This document shows, in pieces, positions 9,098 to 16,999 of a stretch of 64,000 nt of DNA. How positions within the stretch are numbered: position 1 is the stretch's first letter; every line of letters begins with the position of its first letter. The position numbers were made by a program, and so were the translations under genes. The DNA lies in assembly GCF_900148495.1 (NCBI RefSeq), contig NZ_FTRU01000006.1:186001-250000 (forward strand). The letters run 5' to 3'. The stretch comes from Negativibacillus massiliensis (lineage in GTDB: Bacteria > Bacillota > Clostridia > Oscillospirales > Ruminococcaceae). Under the pieces are notes generated by a model. That model was not told the DNA's origin. It did no database searches and was given only the letters and a program-made list of their open reading frames with translations.

Positions 9098-9390
9098 GAT
9101 ATTCACTCCATTCTTTCTCATAGCTTTGTGTACTCTGACATATATTATAAAATCCGCTTTGTAAAAATTCAAGGTTCCCGATCATTTCCGATAGGTTAGA
9201 TAAAGCAAAATAAAAATAATATGCTGATTTTATTTAATCTGTTTAATTTTTGGTTAAAATTATCATTTTTTCCAATCTTATTTGTCCTCCACATGAAATG
9301 ATCACAATGCAATGCTCGATTTTCATGAATTTTTCCGGTAATTTTTTTATGAAAAACTTATAAAAAAGTATGGTATTGTTGAGTTTTATT

Positions 9391-9399
9391 TGATATAAT
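9391..9399 (+). promoter_or_regulatory. Extended -10 promoter for ppdK
   Basis: TGATATAAT (TG-n-TATAAT) at 9391-9399; the -35 is weak. The divergent gap 9098-9530 is otherwise AT-rich and without any reading frame that I would call. ppdK has a leader of about 125 bases with no structure that I recognise. Confidence 0.55.
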
Positions 9400-9530
9400 A
9401 TGTACCATCAGGGGATGGAAATAAAATTTTCGAGGATTTTTCATCTTTTTGCACAGTTTTGGAAGCAAATACATATTCCATCCTTGCCTGTGCTAAATTG
9501 ATCCTCTTTCCCTTTAAGGAGGTTATTATT

Positions 9531-12158
9531 ATGAAAAAGTTTGTCTATGCCTTTTCGGAAGGCAATGCAAAAATGCGTGAACTGCTCGGCGGTAAAGGCG
9601 CAAACCTCGCTGAGATGACCGTTCTTGGTCTTCCTGTTCCACAGGGATTCACCATCACCACCGAAGCCTGCACACAGTACTATGAAGATGACCGTCAGGT
9701 AAGCCCTGAAATCGAAGCAGAAATTTTTGAGCATCTTGCAAAACTGGAAGAACTCACCGGCAAAAAATTCGGTGATCCAAGCAATCCTCTTCTGGTTTCT
9801 GTCCGTTCCGGCGCAAGAGCTTCCATGCCAGGTATGATGGATACCATCCTGAACCTCGGCTTAAACGATCAGGTTGTAGAAGGTTTTGCTAAACTGACCA
9901 ACAATGAGCGTTTTGCTTACGACTCCTATCGCCGCTTCATCCAGATGTTCTCCGACGTTGTTATGGAAGTTCCAAAACATCAGTTTGAGGTTATCATCGA
10001 CCAGATGAAAGAAGCAAAAGGCGTTACTCTTGACACCGAGCTTGACGCAGATGACCTGAAAGAAATGGTTGTCCGCTTTAAAGCATACTATAAAGAACAG
10101 AAAAACGAAGATTTCCCACAGCAGCCAAGAGAACAGCTGATGGAAGCTGTAAAAGCAGTATTCCGTTCCTGGGATAACCCACGTGCAATCTACTACAGAA
10201 GAATGAACGATATCCCATCCTCCTGGGGCACTGCTGTTAACGTACAGACCATGGTATTCGGCAACACCGGCAACACTTCCGGTACCGGCGTAGCATTTAC
10301 CCGTGACCCTGCAACCGGTGAAAACCGTCTGTTTGGTGAGTTCCTTGTCAACGCACAGGGCGAAGACGTTGTTGCTGGTGTTCGTACTCCACAGCACATC
10401 GATGAACTCAAAGACATCATGCCTGACGTATACAATCAGTTCTGCGATGTTGCTCATCGTCTGGAGCAGCATTACCGCGACATGCAGGATATGGAGTTCA
10501 CCATCGAAAATGGCAAACTCTTCATGCTGCAGACCAGAAATGGTAAACGTACCGCTCACGCTGCAATCAAAATTGCCTGCGATCTGGTAGACGAAGGCAT
10601 GATCACACCACAGGAAGCTGTATGCATGGTTGAGCCAAAACAGCTTGACTCTCTGCTGCATCCACAGTTTGACCAGAAAGCACTGAAAGCTGCAAAAGAA
10701 ATCGGTGTTGGTCTGGCTGCTTCCCCAGGTGCTGCTTGCGGCAAGGTTGTATTTACCGCTGAAGAAGCTACTGAAGAAGGCAAGAAAGGCGAAGCTGTTA
10801 TCCTGGTTCGTCTGGAAACCTCTCCTGAAGATATTGAAGGTATGAACCATGCAAAAGGCATCCTGACCGTTCGCGGCGGTATGACCTCTCATGCAGCAGT
10901 TGTTGCACGTGGTATGGGCACCTGCTGTGTATCCGGCTGCGGCGATATCGTAATGCACGAAGAAGAAGGTTACTTTGAACTGGGCGGAAGAAAGATCTCC
11001 CGCGGCGAATACATCTCTCTGGATGGTTCCACCGGTAAGATCTACGGCGAAGCAATCCCAACTGTTGCAGCTTCCGTTTCCGGTGACTTTGGCCGTCTGA
11101 TGGCTTGGGCTGACGAAGCAAGACAGCTGAAAGTTTACACCAACGCTGATACACCAAAAGATGCTGTTCAGGCTCTCTCGTTTGGTGCAGAAGGTATCGG
11201 TCTGTGCCGTACCGAACATATGTTCTTTGAAGGCGTCCGCATCAAAGCAGTTCGTGAAATGATCCTTTCCAAGACAGAGGAACAGCGCCGTGTCGCTCTG
11301 GCTAAACTGCTTCCAATGCAGCAGGGTGACTTCGAGGCAATCTACGAAGCAATGCAGGGTCATCCGGTAACCATCCGTTTCCTGGACCCACCGCTTCATG
11401 AGTTTGTTCCTCACACCGAAGCTGAGATCAAAGAACTTTCTGAAGAGATGAACATTTCCGTAGAGGAAATCCACAACGTTATCGCTTCTCTGCATGAATT
11501 TAACCCTATGATGGGTCATCGTGGCTGCCGTCTGGCTGTTTCTTACCCAGAAATTGCTGAGATGCAGACACAGGCTGTTATCAACGCAGCAATCAATGTT
11601 TCCCGCAAACATCCAGAATGGAAGATCGTTCCTGAAATCATGATCCCACTGGTTGGCGAAGTAAAAGAGCTTGCATACGTAAAATCGGTTGTTACCAAGA
11701 CAGCTGATGAACTGATTGCTCAGTCCGGTATGGAACTGCACTACAAGGTAGGTACCATGATCGAGATTCCTCGTGCTGCTGTTACTGCTGACGAGATTGC
11801 AAAAGAAGCTGAATTCTTCTCCTTCGGTACAAACGACCTGACCCAGATGACCTTTGGTTTCAGCCGTGATGATGCTGGTAAGTTCCTCAACTACTACTAC
11901 GACAAGAAGATTTACGAATTCGATCCATTTGCAAAACTCGACCAGGCTGGCGTTGGTAAACTGGTAGAGATGGCATGCAAACTGGGCAGACAGACCCGTC
12001 CTGACATCAAACTGGGTATCTGCGGCGAACACGGTGGTGATCCATCCTCCGTTGAATTCTGCCACAAAGTTGGTCTGACCTACGTTTCCTGCTCTCCATT
12101 CCGCGTTCCGATCGCACGTCTTGCTGCTGCACAGGCTGCAATCAAATATCCTCGCTAA
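9531..12158 (+). CDS. ppdK: Pyruvate, phosphate dikinase
   Basis: 875 residues from the ATG at 9531, which follows AAGGAGG; an earlier in-frame ATG at 9459 lacks a ribosome site. PPDK interconverts pyruvate, ATP and Pi with PEP, AMP and PPi, and in anaerobes often replaces pyruvate kinase. Visible parts: the ATP-grasp N-terminus (GGKGANLAEM, SVRSGARASMPGMMDTILNLG), the phosphorylated-His swivel domain (GGMTSHAAVVARGMG, His at about residue 454) and the C-terminal PEP/pyruvate barrel ending in CGEHGGDPSSVEFCHKVGLTYVSCSPFRVP with the catalytic Cys in GICGEHGG. Codon use is strongly biased, as in highly expressed genes, which is why long open frames appear on the opposite strand. Confidence 0.98.
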   Translation: MKKFVYAFSEGNAKMRELLGGKGANLAEMTVLGLPVPQGFTITTEACTQYYEDDRQVSPEIEAEIFEHLAKLEELTGKKFGDPSNPLLVSVRSGARASMPGMMDTILNLGLNDQVVEGFAKLTNNERFAYDSYRRFIQMFSDVVMEVPKHQFEVIIDQMKEAKGVTLDTELDADDLKEMVVRFKAYYKEQKNEDFPQQPREQLMEAVKAVFRSWDNPRAIYYRRMNDIPSSWGTAVNVQTMVFGNTGNTSGTGVAFTRDPATGENRLFGEFLVNAQGEDVVAGVRTPQHIDELKDIMPDVYNQFCDVAHRLEQHYRDMQDMEFTIENGKLFMLQTRNGKRTAHAAIKIACDLVDEGMITPQEAVCMVEPKQLDSLLHPQFDQKALKAAKEIGVGLAASPGAACGKVVFTAEEATEEGKKGEAVILVRLETSPEDIEGMNHAKGILTVRGGMTSHAAVVARGMGTCCVSGCGDIVMHEEEGYFELGGRKISRGEYISLDGSTGKIYGEAIPTVAASVSGDFGRLMAWADEARQLKVYTNADTPKDAVQALSFGAEGIGLCRTEHMFFEGVRIKAVREMILSKTEEQRRVALAKLLPMQQGDFEAIYEAMQGHPVTIRFLDPPLHEFVPHTEAEIKELSEEMNISVEEIHNVIASLHEFNPMMGHRGCRLAVSYPEIAEMQTQAVINAAINVSRKHPEWKIVPEIMIPLVGEVKELAYVKSVVTKTADELIAQSGMELHYKVGTMIEIPRAAVTADEIAKEAEFFSFGTNDLTQMTFGFSRDDAGKFLNYYYDKKIYEFDPFAKLDQAGVGKLVEMACKLGRQTRPDIKLGICGEHGGDPSSVEFCHKVGLTYVSCSPFRVPIARLAAAQAAIKYPR

Positions 12159-12193
12159 GTAAAATTTACCCTTCGGGGTTATTGGAGACACAA

Positions 12194-12237
12194 AAAGCTC
12201 CCCGCACATTCCTTTCTGGAAATGTGCGGGGAGCTTT
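12194..12237 (+). terminator. Strong terminator after ppdK
   Basis: A 17-bp perfect stem (12194-12210 with 12221-12237) capped by CC/GG pairs, then TTATTATTATA. The facing FUSC gene ends 33 bases further on and may share it. Confidence 0.9.
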
Positions 12238-12270
12238 ATTATTATAATATTTTGATTTAAACTTTTCCCT

Positions 12271-13335
12271 CTACTCCTCTATCGAGCGTGACAAAAACCT
12301 GACTGCTGCCACTCGGTGGAAAAGTGCTGCAAAAATCAGTCCGAACGTTACACCTAAGACAGTATCTACAACACGCAGAATGACTGCTCCATGAATTCCG
12401 TAAATTCCAGCGCCCAGCATCAGTGCGCCAAAGCAGTTCATCGCTGTTTTATACCGGTAGTCCGTACAAAATCCCAGACACAGTCCTCCTAACGGTCCCA
12501 TCAACGCGTGCAGGGATTCTGGCAAGATCAAATAAAGGACAAAAAATGCAAGAGAACCCGCGATTGCTCCGACAATTCTCTGCCAGAAACGGGTGAACAC
12601 CTTTCCCGAATATGGGTATTCTGACAGCAGTGATGCGCAGGCAAATCCCATCCACATAAAGCGCTCTACACCAAAGACCTGCCCGGCTGTCATTACCAGA
12701 CTTACTCCAAGTGCCATGCGCAGCTGCCACAGATGGATGGGTGTGGACAGATCAAATTTCCGTACAACGTGGTGAAAACGAGTCGCCGTATGCTGATCCC
12801 GATGTTTTGCAAATAAAATCACTCCACAGATCAGATATCCTACCAGAGCCAGAAAGATGCGGCGGACCAGTGCTTCTCCTGTGACAGGATTTCCTGTCAG
12901 GTAGATGTAAGCAAAACTATACAGGCCGCCGTTTCCCATCTCTGGCCGCTGCGTCGTCATATAAAGCAGAGCAAAAAAGGCTGCAAAGTGCAGCGGAATC
13001 AAAAAAACTTCTGGAATTACTGCCGCTGCGCTTGGCGCCAGCACCAAAATCGCCAGCACTGCCAGCAGGGTCACGAGCGAATCTTTGACACAGTACTCGA
13101 AATTAACAAAACGAATCCCCAAAATCATACAGAACAATACAACACCCATTGGGGTATTGTCGGCGCCAAACACGCTAGATAACAGGCTGATAAAGATAAT
13201 GGCAGCAGCCACAATCAGCACAGAACGTACCGACATGGCAAACCAATAATATGCTTTTTCCTTTTTCTCATCACAAGCAGCAATTTTTCGTTTCAGTATT
13301 GCCGGGTCCAGCTGTAACGCATCATAAAACTTCAT
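12271..13335 (-). CDS. FUSC-family (aromatic acid exporter-like) membrane protein
   Basis: About 354 residues from MKFYDALQLDPAIL at 13335; a GTG two codons earlier (13341) has a better-spaced AGGG site and is an alternative start. A soluble N-terminus is followed by two blocks of membrane helices (VRSVLIVAAAIIFISLL, ILVLAPSAAAVIPEVFLIPLHFAAFFALLY, then MALGVSLVMTAGQVFGVERFMWMGFACASLL). The second block matches the fusaric-acid-resistance/FUSC pattern, including the FTRFWQRIVGAIAGS stretch. Such proteins export aromatic acids or similar toxic anions, but the substrate here is unknown. It overlaps the 3' end of the MarR-type gene by 14 bases, so it is very likely cotranscribed with and controlled by it. 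Confidence 0.75.
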   Translation of the reverse strand: MKFYDALQLDPAILKRKIAACDEKKEKAYYWFAMSVRSVLIVAAAIIFISLLSSVFGADNTPMGVVLFCMILGIRFVNFEYCVKDSLVTLLAVLAILVLAPSAAAVIPEVFLIPLHFAAFFALLYMTTQRPEMGNGGLYSFAYIYLTGNPVTGEALVRRIFLALVGYLICGVILFAKHRDQHTATRFHHVVRKFDLSTPIHLWQLRMALGVSLVMTAGQVFGVERFMWMGFACASLLSEYPYSGKVFTRFWQRIVGAIAGSLAFFVLYLILPESLHALMGPLGGLCLGFCTDYRYKTAMNCFGALMLGAGIYGIHGAVILRVVDTVLGVTFGLIFAALFHRVAAVRFLSRSIEE

Positions 13336-13768
13336 TGTCACGAGTGTTTCCCTGTCCTTTCTCAATCTGTGCGGCAAGTTTATCTGCATAATGCATGAAT
13401 GCCTCAAAATCGTCACCAGAACTGCGCCAAAGATCATAAAATGGCTGCAGGATACTTTCGTATCCTTTTCTTAATTCACTAAGTCCGGTTTCTGTGATAA
13501 ACAGTTGATAGCTCCGTTCATCTGTTTCCTGACGCTGTTTGGAGATACATCCCTTTTCATAAAGAGATTTCAGGCAGCGGCTCACCGCCTCTTTCCTCAT
13601 GCCGCTTTCTATACTGAGCAAAACCGGTGTATTTTGCTCTGGACGCAAATACAAATGGGCCAAAAGTTCACATTCACTTGCGGTCAATACCGATTTATGC
13701 ACAGGAAGCAGAAACCGTATAATTTTCTGCATCTGCTGCTGATAGTGCACCATATCTGTCCACTCCAT
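13322..13768 (-). CDS. MarR-family transcriptional regulator
   Basis: 148 residues from the ATG at 13768, which sits 6 bases after GGGGGGA. The winged helix-turn-helix is visible at about residues 34-105: SVLTASECELLAHLYL, then the recognition helix region ESGMRKEAVSRCLKSLYEKGCISKQR, then the wing QETDERSYQLFITETGLSEL. MarR proteins are dimeric repressors released by small aromatic or oxidative ligands. Its coding end overlaps the FUSC exporter gene, the standard arrangement of a ligand-inducible efflux unit. A near-perfect 25-bp inverted repeat lies just upstream and suggests autoregulation. The ligand cannot be read from the sequence. Confidence 0.88.
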   Translation of the reverse strand: MEWTDMVHYQQQMQKIIRFLLPVHKSVLTASECELLAHLYLRPEQNTPVLLSIESGMRKEAVSRCLKSLYEKGCISKQRQETDERSYQLFITETGLSELRKGYESILQPFYDLWRSSGDDFEAFMHYADKLAAQIEKGQGNTRDNEVL

Positions 13769-13781
13769 AGATATCCCCCCT

Positions 13782-13806
13782 ATATAGTTAACTTTGTTAA
13801 GTATAT
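13782..13806 (-). promoter_or_regulatory. Probable MarR operator
   Basis: Inverted repeat with 11-base arms and a TTT centre (ATATAGTTAAC at 13782-13792, GTTAAGTATAT at 13796-13806), with only one mismatched pair. It ends just before the ribosome site of the MarR gene. Its size and symmetry fit a MarR dimer site. Confidence 0.65.
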
Positions 13807-13897
13807 CGTTTGAACTACTATTTGTCAACCGTTATTAAGGTGATATCGCACTTATTACACGAGCAGATTCGGGTTACAGTCAAAGCAAGCATTACAC

Positions 13898-13934
13898 AAA
13901 AAGGGGACTCCGTAAAATACGGAGTCCCCTTTTT
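13898..13934 (-). terminator. Terminator after the 66-residue helical protein gene
   Basis: A 17-bp perfect stem (13898-13914 with 13918-13934), loop AAA, T-rich on both flanks. It lies 32 bases past the stop codon at 13967. The interval 13807-13897 holds nothing else that I recognise. Confidence 0.85.
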
Positions 13935-13966
13935 CATTTATGGATACTGAAAATGAATTTCAATTT

Positions 13967-14167
13967 TTAAACTGCTTTTTTCAAATCCTGGTTATCTTGT
14001 TTGGGAGAAATTTGGGTTTGAGCATTTTCAGAAATAAAAAGTTCCTCGCATTCCTCCATTGCGTCGTGGAGCAGTTTTTCGGCATCCATAACAGCGCGGA
14101 CCATACGCAGATACATTTGTTTATAGCGAAGGAGGTCCTGCTGGGTATCGACAGTATTTTCGCACAT
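13967..14167 (-). CDS. Small helical protein of unknown function
   Basis: 66 residues (MCENTVDTQQDLLRYKQMYL...), starting 7 bases after GAGGTGATGG, so translation is credible. The protein is predicted to be almost wholly helical, with a heptad-like pattern through MVRAVMDAEKLLHDAMEECEELF, and is acidic. I recognise no domain. It is divergent from the first XRE regulator with about 90 bases between starts, so the two may share a control region. It could be a small partner or coiled-coil protein; no function is assigned. Confidence 0.6.
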   Translation of the reverse strand: MCENTVDTQQDLLRYKQMYLRMVRAVMDAEKLLHDAMEECEELFISENAQTQISPKQDNQDLKKAV

Positions 14168-14208
14168 TTTCCATCACCTCAAAAATATTTTAGGCCAAAA
14201 TAGCATAT

Positions 14209-14236
14209 TTGTCAATATACGCAATACGTATAAAAT
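14209..14236 (+). promoter_or_regulatory. Promoter with embedded inverted repeat (XRE operator candidate)
   Basis: -35 TTGTCA (14209-14214), 16-base spacer, -10 TAAAAT (14231-14236). The spacer is almost filled by the inverted repeat TATACG-CAATA-CGTATA (14216-14232). A dimeric HTH protein bound there would block RNA polymerase, so autorepression by the downstream XRE gene is likely. Confidence 0.55.
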
Positions 14237-14259
14237 ACAATATTCTCGAGGTGAGAAGA

Positions 14260-14472
14260 TTGTATCAACGTATTAGAGATCTGCGTGAAGATTTAGATTT
14301 ATCGCAAACTCAAATGGCTGCTTTACTTGGTGTATCTCAAACAACCTATTCTCGATATGAAAGAGGCGCCTATGATGTTCCAACTGATATTTTAATCAAA
14401 CTTGCCAAAATTCACAAAACCAGCGTAGATTATCTCCTTGGGTTAACTGATAACCCTAAGCCCCATAAATAA
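14260..14472 (+). CDS. XRE-family HTH regulator (TTG start)
   Basis: 70 residues when started at the TTG at 14260, which follows GAGGTGAGAAGA at ideal spacing; an upstream ATG at 14209 lies in the promoter and has no ribosome site. The Cro/C1-type HTH fills most of the protein: RIRDLREDLDLSQTQMAALLGVSQTTYSRYERG, then PTDILIKLAKIHKTSVDYLLGLTD. It is a small single-domain DNA-binding protein of the kind found in immunity-repressor or stress circuits. It is followed by a paralogue of exactly the same length and start architecture, so the pair arose by duplication. Targets beyond its own promoter are unknown. Confidence 0.85.
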   Translation: MYQRIRDLREDLDLSQTQMAALLGVSQTTYSRYERGAYDVPTDILIKLAKIHKTSVDYLLGLTDNPKPHK

Positions 14473-14551
14473 CGATACCTTTTATCCGAAAATTGCATAA
14501 TATTTAAATCATTTTCTCTTTATGATTTATAATCGTTTTGAGGTGAGAAAT

Positions 14552-14764
14552 TTGTTTCATCGTATCCGTGACCTAAGAGAAGATCATGACTTGACACAAG
14601 AATATATTGCAAACATCCTTTGTATAAAACAAGCTACTTATTCCCGCTATGAAAGCGGAGCAATCAATATTCCGGTCGACATTCTGATACAGCTTGCCCA
14701 GTTTTATCAAACCAGTGTTGATTATCTACTTGGATTGACAAATAGCCCAAAACCAATTCGATAA
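14552..14764 (+). CDS. XRE-family HTH regulator, paralogue (TTG start)
   Basis: 70 residues from the TTG at 14552, again preceded by GAGGTGAGAAAT. It shares the plan and many residues with the preceding gene (RIRDLREDHDLTQ, TYSRYESGAINIPVDILIQLAQFYQTSVDYLLGLT). The recognition helix differs (ANILCIKQATYSRY instead of AALLGVSQTTYSRY), so DNA specificity may have diverged. The gap of 79 bases contains TTATAAT at about 14531, so it may have its own promoter. A terminator follows directly. Confidence 0.85.
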   Translation: MFHRIRDLREDHDLTQEYIANILCIKQATYSRYESGAINIPVDILIQLAQFYQTSVDYLLGLTNSPKPIR

Positions 14765-14795
14765 AAAGACCTCTCAATTACTTGAGAGGTCTTTT
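14764..14795 (+). terminator. Terminator after the XRE pair
   Basis: A 14-bp perfect stem (14764-14777 with 14782-14795), loop TTAC, then a T-run. Confidence 0.9.
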
Positions 14796-14820
14796 TTGTT
14801 TCATCAAACCTGTTTGTTTT

Positions 14821-15130
14821 TGTGGAGCTACGCGCTCCACACCGCGGGTACTTTTATTTCACGATAAAAGTACCCAAAAACGTGTCTAAGGGGACACCCC
14901 TTAGATATCCCTGGGGGCTGTGCCCCCGCAGTAACCGCAGAGCGGTCACGCGCCCCCCTTCTATCACGGGAGTTTTTTACAAGAGGGGGAGGCTTTGCCG
15001 CTTTGCGGCAACCCCGGGGGATACTTCCCCCCGAGGAGATATCAAAGAGGACACTTCCTCTTTGATACGCTTTTGGTTTCTTTTCTCGTAAAAGAAAAGG
15101 AACCGCGGGCGTGGGGTGCGTAACCCCACA
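14821..15130. repeat. Hairpin-array repeat region R1
   Basis: About ten perfect or near-perfect short palindromes stand almost end to end. They include GTGGAGC/GCTCCAC (14822-14840), a 12-bp stem GGGTACTTTTAT (14846-14875), TCTAAGGGG/CCCCTTAGA (14885-14905), GGGGGC/GCCCCC (14913-14927), GTAACCGC/GCGGTCAC (14931-14949), and a 12-bp stem from 15040 to 15067. No credible gene is present. The GTAACCGC hairpin with its C-rich flank recurs at 44012-44030. The following 15131-15244 begins with a fragment (GAGCCTGCAC) of the gene-end palindrome module and holds nothing else I can name. Confidence 0.8.
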
Positions 15131-15244
15131 TAATGAGCCTGCACCTGGCTTTGCATTTTTCTACTAAGAAATTCTAGCTTCCACACATAATATCCGTTAA
15201 GAAGCGTCCTCCCCTTTTGGCAGAACAATCCCCCATCCTCATCT

Positions 15245-16825
15245 TTAAACAGATGTGTGAATCAGCTTGTACTCGATCGATGCAATCAGTGCAATCAAGC
15301 TCGCCTCAATAATGTCCACCGATACCCCCACCGTCGTCCAGGATTCCTTGCCGTCGGTCGTTTCAATTAAAACCCTTACCTTCGATGCGGTGCGGTTGCT
15401 GCTGTCCAAAACTCGTACCTTGTAATCGGTCAGGTGTACCGTCCGTAAAACCGGATAGAACCGCTCTAGCGCTTTTCGTAAAGCACAGTCTAAGGCGTTG
15501 ACTGGACCGTTTCCTTCCGCTGCATTCATCTCTGCCTGACCGCCTACGACAACCTTGACCATCGCCGCAGCAGAAGCCGTCTCCTCTCCTGCCTGCTGCT
15601 CTCCGATCGTCTTAAACTTTTCCACACGGAAAAATGGTCGGTATTGTCCTAACTGCTTGCGGATCAGCATTTCCAGCGTCGCGTCGGCTCCTTCAAACTG
15701 GTAGCCCTGATGCTCCATTTCCTTAACCTGATTGATAATGCGGGTAGTCACCTCGTCCTCCCGTCGGACGCTCGCATCTACCTTCTGGATGCGCTCGATC
15801 AGGGTACTTCTTCCCGCTACCTCGGACATCAGGAAACGTCGGGAGTTTCCCACACTTTCCGGGTTGATATGTTCAAAAGATGCCGGTGCCTTGTTCACCC
15901 CATCAATGTGCATGCCGCCTTTGTGGGCAAATGCGCTCTTTCCAACATAAGGCATGTTCTTGTGCAGGCGGACATTGGAAATTTCCGATACTACCCGACA
16001 GGTCTGCATCAGCTTGTGCAGATTTTCCGGTGGAATGCACTGATAATTCCGCTTCAGCTGCAAATTCGCGATGATTGCCGAAAGATTTGCATTGCCGCAG
16101 CGTTCTCCAAAACCGATCAGCGTTCCCTGCACCATCTGTGCACCTGCCAGCACCGCCATCACACTGCTGGCAACCGCCATTCCGCCGTCATCATGAGTAT
16201 GGATGCCAACCGGAACCCGAAGCTGCGGAAGTACCTGTGCTACAATGCGGCTGACTTCATCTGGAAATGCACCGCCGTTTGTCTCACATAAACAGATATA
16301 GTCCGCGCCGCCTTTCTGTGCTGCAAGCAGCGTCTGCATCGCATAGTCCGGGTTGCGCTTGTATCCGTCAAAAAAGTGCTCTGCATCAAAGATAACTTCC
16401 TTGCCGTGCGCTTTTAAAAAAGCAACTGTTTCTTCGATCATCCGCAGGTTTTCTTCTAAGGTTGTGTGGATGATATCTGTAACATGAAAATCCCAGCTCT
16501 TGCCGAAGATGCTCACCGCCTTGGTGTTTGCGGAAAGCAACGCCTGCAGGTTAATATCATCTTCCACCTTTTCCTCTTTGCGGCGGGTGCTTCCAAATGC
16601 CACCAATTTTGCATGGTGGAGTGTCAGCTGACCCACCCGTTCAAAAAATTCCAGATCCTTTGGATTGGAACCCGGATTTCCTGCCTCAATATAATCGATG
16701 CCCAGTTGATCCAACGTCTGCACGATATTGAGCTTATCCTGCACTGAAAACGAGATTTCCTCCCCTTGCGCACCATCCCGCAGTGTAGAATCAAAAATCC
16801 AGATTTTTTTTGCCTGTTGTTCCAT
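15245..16825 (-). CDS. cimA: Citramalate synthase
   Basis: 526 residues from the ATG at 16825, 9 bases after GAGGTG. CimA condenses pyruvate and acetyl-CoA to (R)-citramalate, the threonine-independent entry to isoleucine. Visible: the DRE-TIM barrel entry FDSTLRDGAQGEEISFSVQDKL, substrate loop EAGNPGSN, metal-binding GIHTHDDGGMAVASS, the NGAFP loop as ETNGGAFPDEV, and the CimA-type GGMHIDGVNKAPASFEHI. The C-terminal LeuA-dimer regulatory domain runs from about residue 400 to the end (RVLDSSNRTASKVRVLIET), the site of feedback control in this family. Length and the KAPASFEH segment favour citramalate synthase over isopropylmalate synthase. It is adjacent to the branched-chain amino acid transporter, which fits its role. 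Confidence 0.93.
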   Translation of the reverse strand: MEQQAKKIWIFDSTLRDGAQGEEISFSVQDKLNIVQTLDQLGIDYIEAGNPGSNPKDLEFFERVGQLTLHHAKLVAFGSTRRKEEKVEDDINLQALLSANTKAVSIFGKSWDFHVTDIIHTTLEENLRMIEETVAFLKAHGKEVIFDAEHFFDGYKRNPDYAMQTLLAAQKGGADYICLCETNGGAFPDEVSRIVAQVLPQLRVPVGIHTHDDGGMAVASSVMAVLAGAQMVQGTLIGFGERCGNANLSAIIANLQLKRNYQCIPPENLHKLMQTCRVVSEISNVRLHKNMPYVGKSAFAHKGGMHIDGVNKAPASFEHINPESVGNSRRFLMSEVAGRSTLIERIQKVDASVRREDEVTTRIINQVKEMEHQGYQFEGADATLEMLIRKQLGQYRPFFRVEKFKTIGEQQAGEETASAAAMVKVVVGGQAEMNAAEGNGPVNALDCALRKALERFYPVLRTVHLTDYKVRVLDSSNRTASKVRVLIETTDGKESWTTVGVSVDIIEASLIALIASIEYKLIHTSV

Positions 16826-16954
16826 AATCTGCCGCACCTCTTTTGCAAATGCTCTTTGTTTCCCACCTTATTTTTTGTTATGATAGCAAAGACTAACTGC
16901 CCTGTCAAGATTTTTATGGCATCCCCGTTTTCCGCACAAAACTTCTATATAAGC

Positions 16955-16988
16955 GTACCGCCGCAGTATTTTGATACTGCGGCGGTAC
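16955..16988 (-). terminator. Hairpin after livF (weak terminator)
   Basis: A 15-bp perfect stem (16955-16969 with 16974-16988) with GC-rich centre, 12 bases past the livF stop. The minus-strand flank (CGCTTATATAG) has no clear T-run, so termination may be partial. Confidence 0.6.
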
Positions 16989-16999
16989 AAAGGTGAGAG

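Noticed and set aside
9861-12209. A 782-codon open frame antisense to ppdK
   Set aside because: It mirrors the strongly biased codons of ppdK; no ribosome site, and the protein is Phe/Cys/Asn-rich with no homology pattern. Antisense frames over fhs (45615-47384), glnS (56946-58361), prs and the zinc-ribbon protein gene are rejected for the same reason.
14822-15091. Reading frame through the R1 hairpin array (and similar frames in R2, R5 and R6)
   Set aside because: These frames are products of GC-rich palindromes (runs of Pro, Arg and Gly), without ribosome sites and not alike between copies.
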